From Lewinellaceae bacterium (GTDB taxonomy: Bacteria > Bacteroidota > Bacteroidia > Chitinophagales > Saprospiraceae): a stretch of 64,000 bases of DNA. Of the stretch, positions 1-8,834 are shown piece by piece. Position 1 is the first letter of the stretch. The number at the start of each line of letters is the position of its first letter. Made by a program: the position numbers and the translations under genes. Where the stretch lies: positions 1 through 64,000 of the forward strand of contig JACJYP010000001.1 in the NCBI GenBank assembly GCA_020636045.1, in the 5' to 3' direction. The notes under the pieces were generated by a model. The model saw only the letters and a list, made by a program, of their open reading frames with translations, was not told where the DNA came from and did no database searches.

Positions 1-168
1 CCTTGTCGTAACAACACAAAGAGCGTTTGTCTTGACACTCAACCTTGTTGCAACGACACAAAGGGCGTTTGTCTTGACCGCGAACCTTGTTGCAACAACA
101 CAAAGAGCATTTGTCTTGACAACGAACCTTGTCGCAACAACACAAAGGGCGTTTGTCTTGACCGCGAA
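1..168. repeat. 42-bp tandem repeat, four units
   Basis: Four consecutive 42-bp units begin at 1, 43, 85 and 127, differing at a few positions. Each contains the core ACAAAG(A/G)GC(G/A)TTTGTCTTGAC. The array may continue to the left of the window. It is open in the frame of the fucosidase that follows (14 residues per unit), but the fucosidase signal peptide starts later, so the array is probably non-coding leader DNA. Confidence 0.9.
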
Positions 169-238
169 CCCCGATGCCTTGACGCAACTCCCCGTGAATC
201 TTTCCGGAGATACCGGCAACAGTAATAAAAGCACCGAA

Positions 239-1732
239 ATGAAGATACCCGGCTTAACATACTTATCGGCGCTGCTGTGCGCCCTGATCGTCTCCGCTTG
301 TGCCCCAAAAGGGTCCGCCCCGCACGATATATCTCCCAACAAAATCATTCCGACCCGCGCCCAGGTCGAATATCAGAAAATGGGCATGATCGGCTTCGTG
401 CATTTTACGATCAATACGTTCACGGACAAGGAGTGGGGCTACGGCGATGAAAGCCCGGCGCTTTTTAATCCCAGCCGGTTGGATGTGGATCAGTGGGTTG
501 AAACCGCGAAATCCGGCGGAATGAAAGAATTGATCCTCACGGCAAAACACCACGACGGGTTTTGCCTCTGGCCAAGCAAGTATACCGAACACAGCATCAA
601 AAACAGTCCGTACAAAAACGGCCAGGGCGACCTGGTCGGGGAATTCGTGGCATCCTGCCGGAAGCACGGCCTGAAAGTGGGCCTGTACCTGTCTCCCTGG
701 GACAGAAACCACCGGGACTACGGCAAACCCGAATACATAAGGTATTACAGGAACCAACTCCGGGAACTCCTCACGCAATACGGCGAGATCAACGAGATCT
801 GGTTCGACGGCGCCAACGGCGGCGCGGGATACTACGGCGGCGCCAACGAAACACGCACCATCGACCGAAAGACGTACTACGACTGGGAGCACACCTTTGC
901 GCTGGTAAAAACGCTCCAGCCCCGGATCATGATCTTTTCGGACGCCGGGCCCGATCTGCACTGGATCGGAAATGAAAAGGGTTTTGCGGAGGAAAACTTC
1001 TGGTCGACCATCGATGCAGACAGCCTGACGATCGGTGGCGCCGGCCAGGAGGACTACCTGAACAGCGGCGATCCGGACGGAAAAAACTGGATCATCGGTC
1101 AGTGCGATGTTTCGATCAGGCCCGGCTGGTTTTACCACCAGGCCGAAGACGGCAGGGTAAAATCGCCGCAGGAACTGGTGGATATCTACTACAAATCCGT
1201 CGGAAGAAATGCCGTGCTGCTCGTCAACCTGCCTCCCGACAGGAGGGGGCTGATCCATGAAAACGACGTGCGTTCCCTGAAAGCATTCCGGCAGATACTC
1301 GACGAGACCTTTCGGGTCGATCTGCTGAAAGGAGCAAGCGTCAGCGCCGGCAACTTCAGGGCGAAGCACCAAAAGTTTTCCCCCGAAAATGTGCTGGACA
1401 ATAACATGGATACCTACTGGGCGACCGACGACAACGTTTTTCCCGCCGAACTGACCGTACAACTTCCCGAAGAAAGGGAGTTCGACCGCATCCTGATCCG
1501 GGAACCCGTCCAATACGGTCAGCGCGTGCGCAAATTCAGGATCGAGGTCCGGCGCGGCAATACCTGGAGCACCCTTTACGAAGGCGGCACGATCGGATTC
1601 GGGCGGTTGATCCGGGTTCGGGCTACGAAGGCCGACCGGATCAGGCTGGTCATCCTTGAGGCGAATAACACCGTTGCGATTTCCGGCATAGGGATTTTCA
1701 AATCCTCGAACGACGAGGGCGCGGGGTTTTGA
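239..1732 (+). CDS. Alpha-L-fucosidase, GH29 family, lipoprotein
   Basis: Predicted to release L-fucose from glycans at the cell surface or in the periplasm. The ATG at 239 gives a lipoprotein signal peptide with lipobox VSAC (Cys21); an upstream TTG at 32 would only add the 42-bp repeat translation, so I reject it. The GH29 barrel follows, with HFTINTF near the N-terminus, a KHHDGF motif and the nucleophile Asp190 in EIWFDGA. Residues from about 365 to the end (SAGNFRAKHQKFSPENVLD, then DTYWATDD) look like an F5/8 type C (discoidin-like) carbohydrate-binding domain. Length 497 residues fits the family. It stands alone, with no SusC/SusD pair nearby. Confidence 0.93.
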   Translation: MKIPGLTYLSALLCALIVSACAPKGSAPHDISPNKIIPTRAQVEYQKMGMIGFVHFTINTFTDKEWGYGDESPALFNPSRLDVDQWVETAKSGGMKELILTAKHHDGFCLWPSKYTEHSIKNSPYKNGQGDLVGEFVASCRKHGLKVGLYLSPWDRNHRDYGKPEYIRYYRNQLRELLTQYGEINEIWFDGANGGAGYYGGANETRTIDRKTYYDWEHTFALVKTLQPRIMIFSDAGPDLHWIGNEKGFAEENFWSTIDADSLTIGGAGQEDYLNSGDPDGKNWIIGQCDVSIRPGWFYHQAEDGRVKSPQELVDIYYKSVGRNAVLLVNLPPDRRGLIHENDVRSLKAFRQILDETFRVDLLKGASVSAGNFRAKHQKFSPENVLDNNMDTYWATDDNVFPAELTVQLPEEREFDRILIREPVQYGQRVRKFRIEVRRGNTWSTLYEGGTIGFGRLIRVRATKADRIRLVILEANNTVAISGIGIFKSSNDEGAGF

Positions 1733-1884
1733 CCTGCGGCTTTTTCGGTGCATTATTGTAGTTTTACAACATCACAAGGGACAAAATAAACCTCGCGGAA
1801 AAGCCGTCCAATAACGATCGCTTCATGAAAAGCAGGGGGTTTTCTGAAGGATCCATCTATTTTTTGCATCAATAAAGCCGGAAA

Positions 1885-2475
1885 ATGAATACAAAAGACT
1901 TGAAAGTGGCCGCCAGGTATCTGGCGAACAATCTGAAACTGAGAAAGAGCAAATCCGAAGTTTATCTCCGGCATCAGACACTCAAAAAGATATACGACGA
2001 ACAGCCCGAGAAGGCCATGATCGTGGACGCAGCGGTCGTGGAAGGCAAGCATCTGGACGATCCCTTTCGCTCCGAAGTACACCTGAACCCGGAACTGAAT
2101 GTACCTCTGAAAACGGGGCTGCACCGGGCGGTTGGCGGCGACCACGATTTTGCCAATCCGGGAGATATCCTTTGTGCGGCGCTGGCAACCTGTTTTGAAA
2201 GCACCATGAGAATGATCGCCAACCGGCTGGAAGTCGAGTTGACGCACACCAAAGTCGAGGTCCAGGCAAATGTCGACGTCAGGGGCACGCTCATGTTCGA
2301 CAAGTCCGTGCCTGTAGGGTTTCAGTCCATGCACCTGAATGTCGAGATCGGCGCAAAGAACATTTCGGAAAACATGGTTAATACCCTGTTCAATGCGACC
2401 AAAAGAAGTTGTGTGGTGTATCAGACTTTGAAACCCGGGATTCCGATCAGTAAAAGTGTTAAAATGGTTGGTTGA
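1885..2475 (+). CDS. OsmC/Ohr-family protein
   Basis: A 196-residue OsmC-fold protein. The hallmark stretch GDILCAALATCFESTM has Cys103 at the position of the first peroxidatic cysteine of the family, and KRSCVVYQTL near residue 172 supplies the second. OsmC/Ohr proteins reduce organic hydroperoxides with paired cysteines; the exact substrate cannot be told from sequence. The N-terminal ~40 residues are a helical extension seen in longer members. It is monocistronic; a large repeat block follows. A long antisense frame over it (1753-2568) is a shadow. Confidence 0.85.
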   Translation: MNTKDLKVAARYLANNLKLRKSKSEVYLRHQTLKKIYDEQPEKAMIVDAAVVEGKHLDDPFRSEVHLNPELNVPLKTGLHRAVGGDHDFANPGDILCAALATCFESTMRMIANRLEVELTHTKVEVQANVDVRGTLMFDKSVPVGFQSMHLNVEIGAKNISENMVNTLFNATKRSCVVYQTLKPGIPISKSVKMVG

Positions 2476-3032
2476 TTTGGCTGTGTATATATTCCACATT
2501 TTATGGATCATCTCTACAAGTGAATCATGCTGTTCTTTTTTCTTGATAAAAAAGAACCAAAAAATCAAGGCTTTATGGAAATCCAGCGATTTTGCTTGTC
2601 ATTTCCGGCAGGTTCGCACCCAAACTCGCCCCTCCTTCGTCGGGACTCAAACATGGGTGCTCTCATCTGCCTGTTCAATGAAAAAGCAAAAAAATCAAGG
2701 ATTTCCAGCGATTTTGCCGGTCGGCAGGTTCGCACCAAACTCGAAAATCCTTCGTCGGGGCTCAAACATTTTCACTGAATGACGCAAAATCATTTCGATT
2801 TCTGAAGGCATAAAACAGCCTGGGAAAAGTTGGGAACAGAACATTCCCTTTCCGAAATGCCCTTTGCCGTCCGCGAGGCACGCCCGACCGGAGGGAATGG
2901 TCCGCCGAAGGCGGAGCGCCTTTTTAACAGGATGTGAACGTCCGGATGTGGCGAAAAAGAACCACCGCCTGTTAAAACAAGCGCAATTCCCGTAGGTCGT
3001 TGGCGCTGCCGGAAGGACCGCCCTTTTTTTTG

Positions 3033-3068
3033 GTTACTTTTCTTTTGGGCGAGCAAAAGAAAAGTGAC
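3033..3068. repeat. Perfect-arm hairpin within intergenic repeat
   Basis: GTTACTTTTCTTTTG and CAAAAGAAAAGTGAC form a 15-bp near-perfect inverted repeat around GGCGAG. It is followed by the GGCACTAATGACTGGCAGTC block shared with the second copy. Confidence 0.85.
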
Positions 3069-3668
3069 AATACCGAGCAATGGCACTAATGACTGGCAGT
3101 CAGCACATTGCCAAGAGTAGCAGTTGGTAGTTTTTAAAAATAGTTGGCTGTAAGTATTCTACTTTTTATGGATCGTCCCTAATTTTAGATATTAAGTTTG
3201 AGGTTTTAGTTCCTGACCAACTGCAACATCCTGACAATGTGCACCTTTCGTTTTTTTGCTTGACGCAAAAGTACCAAAAATCAAGGCTTTATGGAAATCC
3301 AGCGATTTTGCTTGTCATTTCCGGCAGGTTCGCACCCAAACTCGCCCCTCCTTCGTCGGGACTCAAACATGGGTGCTCTCATCTGCCTCCAATGACGCAA
3401 AATCGGGATTTCCATAAGGCCGGTTGGTAACGTAAGAAAACCTGGAATCGACAATCGTTGGGAACCGAACATTGTTGCTCTTCCCGAAATGCCCTTTGCC
3501 GTCCGCGAGGCACGCCCGGCCGCAGGGAATGGTCCGCCGAAGGCGGAGCGCCTTTTTTAACAGGATGTGAACGTCCGGATGCTGCGAAAAAAGTACCACC
3601 GCCTGTTAAAAACGAGCGCAATTCCCGCAGGTCGTTGGCGCTGCCGGAAGGACAGCCCTTTTCTTTTG

Positions 3669-3704
3669 GTTACTTTTCTTTTGGGCGAGCAAAAGAAAAG
3701 TGAC
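3669..3704. repeat. Second copy of the intergenic hairpin
   Basis: Identical arms and loop to the hairpin at 3033-3068, 636 bp downstream, which fixes the period of the tandem block. Confidence 0.85.
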
Positions 3705-4088
3705 AATGCCGGGCAATGGCACTAATGACTGGCAGTCAGCACATTGCCAAGAGTAGCAGTTGGTAGTTTTTAAAAATAGTTGGCTGTAAGTATTTCACAT
3801 TTTATGGATCATCTCTGCAAGTGAATCATGCTGTTCTTTTTTCTTGATAAAAAAGAACCAAAAAATCAAGGCTTTATGGAAATCCAGCGATTTTGCTTGT
3901 CATTTCCGGCAGGTTCGCACCCAAACTCGCCCCTCCTTCGTCGGGGCTCAAACATGGGTGCTCTCATCTGCCTCCAATGACGCAAAATCGGGATTTCCAT
4001 AAGGCCGGTCGGCAACGTAAGAAAATTCCATTTTTGAATCGATAATGGCACAAACGACTGACAGCCAGCACTCTGACAAGAGCAAAAA

Positions 4089-6482
4089 TCACCTCCACTC
4101 TACCTGCAAATCCGTAACCACCGTCGGCGCGCCGCCATTATACATGATCCCGAAACCGCCGGGGCGGTTTTCATCGGGCACCTCCATCCGTAAATCCACG
4201 GCGGGCAATACCGCGGCCGGATAGGCCGAAGCGTCGTATTCTGCATCCGTGGAAGCGTGGGCGCTGAGGATGCCACGATCCGTGCTGAACCGGATCGTAC
4301 AATGGGTCCGGTAGCAGGAAGTCGAAACGGGATCGCCGACACGGGTTACTTCGCCGTTCCGGTACCGGACAAAGACAAAATCGACGGCATTGCCGTATTT
4401 GGTGGTGCGTTCGATGCGCAGGCCGTAGCCGCTCATGGTTTCCGCGTCGAAATTGAGCAGCACATCCATGTACAGCGGCGCCACGGAAAAGCCCTGTCCT
4501 GCCGATTTGAAAGGCGCCACCTGAAGGATCAGATCCATATCGGTATAAGCGCCTTTTACCGGGGTGTAAAACATAAAGCCGCTGCGCCCCTGGAGCAATC
4601 CACTGATGCCCTGCGCGCCGTCGCGCCCTTCGCCGTAGTACCAAGCGGCTTCCAGGCTGGTTTCCATATCTTCGACACGACGCCAGGTCCAGAAGCCGGG
4701 CAACACCTCGTTCTGGTTGGCGGTAGACAGGATGGAGAAATCGGGATGCAGGATCCGCCAGCCGGCCGGAATGGCGGATGCAGGCACCGGTTCCGGCAGC
4801 ATGACCTCCACTACCCCACCCTGTTTGCTACAGATGTGTTTGGGTGCGATGGCCGCTTTTAGGAAGTATCCGGCATCGCCGGTGCTCAGCGGATAAACGT
4901 TCAGCGGTTTGTCGAACCGGGACACCGCCACCTGGACCGGGTTGCTGCCCAGGCGGTCGGAGCAGCGGTACCAGGTAATGCGCGATTGATCCTCCAGTTC
5001 GGTATCCAGCAGGTAATCTATGCGCACGGCGCCTTTGCCGGTCAGGGCGATGCGCGGCGGCTCCCGGAAGGCCGGTGCGGGGAGGATCGCGGGGCTGACG
5101 GTCAGCACGGCAGCGAATTCCAGGCCAGAGGGTGTGGAAGCGATCGCATACACCTCCCGGGTGGTCAGTCCCGTATTAGAAGGGATCACCCGGCATTGCC
5201 GGCCGCCATCTAGGATGTGCAAGGTCGCAAGGCCGGCGGATTCCGGCGACAGCCGCCAGTGAATGTTTTCGGGCTGTATTTCCACATTGCCGAAACAAAC
5301 CAGTTGCGCCGACAAGGTGGCCGTGTCTTTGCCGGTTTCCAGCGTGCAATTGTCGCAGCTCAGCAGCAATTGTGTGGGCAATCCGCTGAAGCGTTTGCCC
5401 TGTGCCTGTTCGGCGCGCAGCACCCGGTCTTTGATGCGCATGGGATCCCAGTCGTCCGTGCCTTTGAGCAGGTTGTAGGTGTTGTAGAGCACGGCGCCGT
5501 TTTCATCCTCTATGCGGTAGGCATCGAGGATAGATTTCCCGGTCATGTCCACGGTGCAGACCGGGTCGTTCGGCCCGATAAACAGCGGTCGGCCGTTGAT
5601 GCTGTTCCCGAACTGGTAGTTCCGGTTGAACAGCAAGGGCTGGTCCCGCCAGCCGATGTACAGGTTGTTGTCATCGGCCCGAAAGCGAGTATCCACCACT
5701 GCCACCTGGCCGCTGGCCTTTACAAAATACTGTGCGTTGCGGGTGATGGCATGGACGTCGCAATGCAGCAGCACGGCGCCGGTGCCGCGGGTGATGTAAA
5801 AAGGTTTGGAGCTGTAAAAGTCGAAGCTGCTGTTGAGGTACACCCCGGTGCTGCAAAGCGCATCGTCGGTGCATTCAAAGTGGCAGCGGTCGAATAACAC
5901 GCGCTTGCCTCCGACGAAGGGGCAGAGATTGAGCCGGCTGACAAAACGCGTGTTCCGCGCCACGATCTTGTCGCCGTCGCAGTGGATCAGTTGCGCCTGC
6001 ACGATGGCAGCGGCGCGTTTGGCGCGGCCCAGCGCGGGTTTCAGGGGAAATTCCAGGTCGATGTTGCAGTAATTGCCGAAGGTGACGTTCTCCGAACCGG
6101 TGCCGTCGCCGTAAAAGCGGAACATGGTGAAATTGCCCTGCGCCCCGATGGTTTGTCCGCGGTTGCAGGCCAGCACCACGTTTTCAGGATGCCGGTTCAG
6201 TCCGTAAAAATGCAGCCAGGCGCAGCGGATCTTCATACCGTAAGGCGCCCGCTCGCCTTCCTCAGGGATGCGGATAGCCGGATCGTCGGGATCGTCGATC
6301 CAGTACACCCAGGGCGCCAGGTAAAGCGTCATAGGCTGCGCTTCGGTGCCGTCACTGAGTTGTTGCGCGACGCTTTGCACCGAATTGAACACCCAGGGAT
6401 ACCCGGCCGCCTCGGCATCGCTCAGTTGCCCGTCGATAAAGAAAGCCCGCGGGCCCAGGGTAATGGTGTCGCCGCCGTACAC
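4089..6482 (-). CDS. Secreted parallel beta-helix (pectate-lyase-like) protein
   Basis: About 797 residues from the GTG at 6482, but the reading frame stays open to 6626 and encodes a convincing signal peptide (IALLLATLFLF then RQASAQQ) upstream, so the true protein is probably longer. No ATG, GTG or TTG lies in that extension; CTG at 6620 is the likeliest start, otherwise the start has been damaged. Residues ~120-300 show beta-helix rungs (NVTFGNYCNIDLEF, RVLFDRCHFECTDDALCS, AVLLHCDVHAI), as in glycan lyases and hydrolases. The second half contains Ig-like stretches and a concanavalin-like tail (YMDVLLNFDAETMSGYGLRI). Substrate unknown. Monocistronic, ending against the repeat block. Confidence 0.8.
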   Translation of the reverse strand: MYGGDTITLGPRAFFIDGQLSDAEAAGYPWVFNSVQSVAQQLSDGTEAQPMTLYLAPWVYWIDDPDDPAIRIPEEGERAPYGMKIRCAWLHFYGLNRHPENVVLACNRGQTIGAQGNFTMFRFYGDGTGSENVTFGNYCNIDLEFPLKPALGRAKRAAAIVQAQLIHCDGDKIVARNTRFVSRLNLCPFVGGKRVLFDRCHFECTDDALCSTGVYLNSSFDFYSSKPFYITRGTGAVLLHCDVHAITRNAQYFVKASGQVAVVDTRFRADDNNLYIGWRDQPLLFNRNYQFGNSINGRPLFIGPNDPVCTVDMTGKSILDAYRIEDENGAVLYNTYNLLKGTDDWDPMRIKDRVLRAEQAQGKRFSGLPTQLLLSCDNCTLETGKDTATLSAQLVCFGNVEIQPENIHWRLSPESAGLATLHILDGGRQCRVIPSNTGLTTREVYAIASTPSGLEFAAVLTVSPAILPAPAFREPPRIALTGKGAVRIDYLLDTELEDQSRITWYRCSDRLGSNPVQVAVSRFDKPLNVYPLSTGDAGYFLKAAIAPKHICSKQGGVVEVMLPEPVPASAIPAGWRILHPDFSILSTANQNEVLPGFWTWRRVEDMETSLEAAWYYGEGRDGAQGISGLLQGRSGFMFYTPVKGAYTDMDLILQVAPFKSAGQGFSVAPLYMDVLLNFDAETMSGYGLRIERTTKYGNAVDFVFVRYRNGEVTRVGDPVSTSCYRTHCTIRFSTDRGILSAHASTDAEYDASAYPAAVLPAVDLRMEVPDENRPGGFGIMYNGGAPTVVTDLQVEWR

Positions 6483-6967
6483 AATGCGATCACCCAGGAA
6501 TTGGATCGGATCGTTTGGGTCGAGGGGATTATAGTGGAAGGGTTGCTGGGCGCTTGCTTGCCGGAAGAGGAATAGGGTGGCGAGCAGGAGAGCAATATGG
6601 TTGGAAGTAAAGATAGGCAGGGATATTTATTGCCGGACGGCTTGCGGGATTTGTGGATTTGGACGGTGGGATTTAACTTGGGGCGCGGAAGGGATGGGGT
6701 TGGTTGCTTGAAACTGCATTCCTTTGTCAATGTGGTTTTCTGTGTTTTTGTTGTCGGGGTTTGCCTTGAGGGGAGTGGGTCTGTAAATATTTACGACATG
6801 ACATGGCAGGTACATCAATTTTGTTCGCCATTTTGTGGCAGGAGTGAAAAATAGCTAGAACGCAATTAAAAAAAAATTCAGAAATCAATCGGTTTTCAAA
6901 GTCAACTATTTTCGCAATTTGAAAAGCGGATTGCTCGTTATCATTAAAATTGGGAATACTTTTTTAA

Positions 6968-7279
6968 CATCAAAATTATTCAGAGAAACTTTTCAAGTTT
7001 GATGATTTATGGATCAATACAAAGACCAAAAATATGGGTTTGGCTGATGGCGCTTATTTCATAAATTTAAATATGGGTAATAAGGCTTTACGTTCGTAAG
7101 AACTAGTAGGCGACCATTTCAAAAAGGTCTTTAATACTAAGAAGGTAAAAACAAATTCAACATAATACACTTATGTCATGGAAAATGGCTATATTGAAGC
7201 AACATTTTTAATTACTGATGCTACAGAAATCAATGGAAGACAAAACAAGTTAAATTACAATGTATCTTCACAGAATTGA
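6968..7279 (+). pseudogene. Possible decayed gene with two in-frame stops
   Basis: One reading frame across 312 bp gives protein-like text (GLADGAYFINLNMGNKALRS, stop, ELVGDHFKKVFNTKKVKTNST, stop, then ENGYIEATFLITDATEINGR) ending at TGA 7277. The frame never shifts, so two point nonsense changes would explain it. I do not recognise the family. The surrounding 6.6-7.5 kb is AT-rich and otherwise shows no gene. Chance open sequence is a real alternative. Confidence 0.3.
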
Positions 7280-7500
7280 TTTTTAAATAATGGAAGAAAT
7301 CTATATCAAAGGTTGTTCATTATTTCAAAATTTTTTCAAAACAAGCCTTCGCTTCCAATATCCGAAAGACTTATTTCATCCTATCAAACAACTATATAAT
7401 CGGATTATTTTAAAATGATGATTATTCGATTTCAGATTTTCGTAATTCGAAACACATATTAAAATAGAAATTAGGGAAATAAAAAAGAAACCCACTTGCC

Positions 7501-7725
7501 TCAAATCAAACCGAACATATGTCTCGAGCGTCTGCGACACGATTTTTAGTAGTTTCAAGCAAGGTCCGACTGCTGACAATCAAAAAAATCGCCCAAAATC
7601 CTGGATCAACACATATTTTTGAATCGTGGCGTGTTAAGTCAGAGACTTATTTACAATGCGTATCGCGTCACAGACGCTCACGAGCACATCGTCGTTGTTA
7701 TTAATTTTCGGACATGTTGAACTGA
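7501..7725 (+). mobile_element. RAYT-derived REPIN/MITE copy 1
   Basis: Left arm GAGCGTCTGCGACACG and right arm GCGTCACAGACGCTCACGAG are inverted copies. Between them is a remnant of the transposase start (AAAATCCTGGATCAACAC) fused to the right end of the RAYT element (GTTAAGTCAGAGACTTA). It ends a few bases before the start codon of the 7732 gene and may provide its leader. Confidence 0.8.
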
Positions 7726-7731
7726 CAGGTT

Positions 7732-8517
7732 ATGAAATTCATAGTAATCATATTGCTGCTTTTTTCACTCAAGACATATGCGGACCCGGGCGGGTGCGTC
7801 ATATATAAAGTGAAATACGTCCTTAAAAACGGGAGTAGTCACACCGGACTTTTGCCATTATATGGTTATGAAGATTATGGATATCTGAATGACCAAACAA
7901 AAACAAACCGGTATTGTAATGACAAAGAATTTCAAAAATTGATCAACGATGTTTTCTATAAACAACAGAAAAAGTTGACGTTTAAAATTTACACTGAAAT
8001 ACATCTTGTTAATTTTGGAAAGTCGGTCAAACAGGCGGGCAGTGCCTATCCAATGAAATTTGCCTTTGCGGATTCCAGCACAACTGTTCAATTAAATTTA
8101 GACAGCATTAAATACACAGTATTTTTAAGTGCCCGGCCGGCAGATTGGGAATATTCTTCCGTGCCGATTCAAATTGTGGATCGCAAAACAAGTTTGATGA
8201 TGCAGCAGAATGAAGTTATTAACTATACCATGCTGGAGCACCCTCCGGTACCGGAGAGCCCCGGATCAATTTACGATTACAATTTTGAGACGTATTTCGT
8301 TGTAAATTACAATAAAAACATTTCATTACATGAATTAATAAATGAAGTAGACAACATTTCTGAAAAAATATTTCAGCCAGAGATAAAATTCATATCATCA
8401 AAGCACAAGAATAAATCTCAAATTCTTGAGAAAGAAAAACGGCGTACTGTGATTCAAATAATTGATGAACTTCGCAAAAAAGACATCATTTTAATACAGG
8501 TTTTCCCCTCTTGCTGA
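7732..8517 (+). CDS. Secreted protein of unknown function
   Basis: A 261-residue protein with a clear signal peptide (MKFIVIILLLFSLKTYADP). I recognise no domain. The mature part is mixed alpha/beta, has three cysteines (VIYKVKY segment preceded by GGC, RYCND, and a C-terminal PSC), and a basic helical stretch near residues 220-245 (KHKNKSQILEKEKRR). The gene is AT-rich compared with the core genes at the right of the window, and lies between two REPIN copies, so horizontal acquisition is plausible. Start chosen at the ATG just before the hydrophobic stretch. Confidence 0.65.
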   Translation: MKFIVIILLLFSLKTYADPGGCVIYKVKYVLKNGSSHTGLLPLYGYEDYGYLNDQTKTNRYCNDKEFQKLINDVFYKQQKKLTFKIYTEIHLVNFGKSVKQAGSAYPMKFAFADSSTTVQLNLDSIKYTVFLSARPADWEYSSVPIQIVDRKTSLMMQQNEVINYTMLEHPPVPESPGSIYDYNFETYFVVNYNKNISLHELINEVDNISEKIFQPEIKFISSKHKNKSQILEKEKRRTVIQIIDELRKKDIILIQVFPSC

Positions 8518-8549
8518 GTATCATATGTTATGCACCCGTTGACCCTTCC

Positions 8550-8788
8550 GGTCCAAAGTGTTCATAATCTAACCAAACCACCACATGCTCGTGAGCGTCT
8601 GCGACGCGACACGCGCCGTCGGCAAGTCTCTGACTGCTAAAAAAAAAAAAACCGCTACAAAATCCTGGATCAACACATATATTTGGATCGTGGCGTGTTA
8701 AGTCAGAGACTTATTTACAATGCGTATCGCGTCACAGACGCTCACGAGCACATCGTCGTTGTTTTTAAGTTTTCGAATATGTTGAACC
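8550..8788 (+). mobile_element. RAYT-derived REPIN/MITE copy 2
   Basis: Best-preserved derivative. Its left end GGTCCAAAGTGTTCAT pairs imperfectly with the right end TTTTCGAATATGTTGAACC as terminal inverted repeats. Inside, a ~55-bp arm (CTCGTGAGCGTCTGCGACG ... AAGTCTCTGACT) recurs inverted on the right. CCGCTACAAAATCCTGGATC (codons 2-8 of the transposase) is joined directly to the element's 3' end. Confidence 0.85.
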
Positions 8789-8834
8789 AACCAGAGAGGA
8801 TGGTAATGCGCTTTACGGGATAGCATTTCTGCTA

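Larger units (their letters stand above)
2487..4080. repeat. Intergenic block of ~640-bp tandem repeats, about 2.5 copies
   Basis: Three successive copies, the last truncated, begin near 2487, 3150 and 3787. Shared blocks: ACATTTTATGGATCATCTC; a short inverted repeat GTTCTTTTTT/AAAAAAGAAC (2532-2557, 3833-3858); a block starting ATCAAGGCTTTATGGAAATC; a block near 2870 and 3500 starting CCCTTTGCCGTCCGCGAGG; a second inverted repeat (3033-3068, 3669-3704); and GGCACTAATGACTGGCAGTC. Small frames in it (such as those ending in DKQNRWISIKP) recur copy to copy with no start signals, so I treat the block as non-coding. It fills the whole gap between the OsmC gene and the beta-helix gene. Confidence 0.9.

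Noticed and set aside
263..1753. Long antisense open frame over the fucosidase
   Set aside because: Shadow of a GC-rich gene; no start signal or recognisable motif, while the plus frame is a clear GH29 enzyme.
2565..4051. Small repeated minus-strand frames (ending DKQNRWISIKP) as genes
   Set aside because: They are translations of the ~640-bp intergenic repeat, with varying starts and no ribosome-binding signal.
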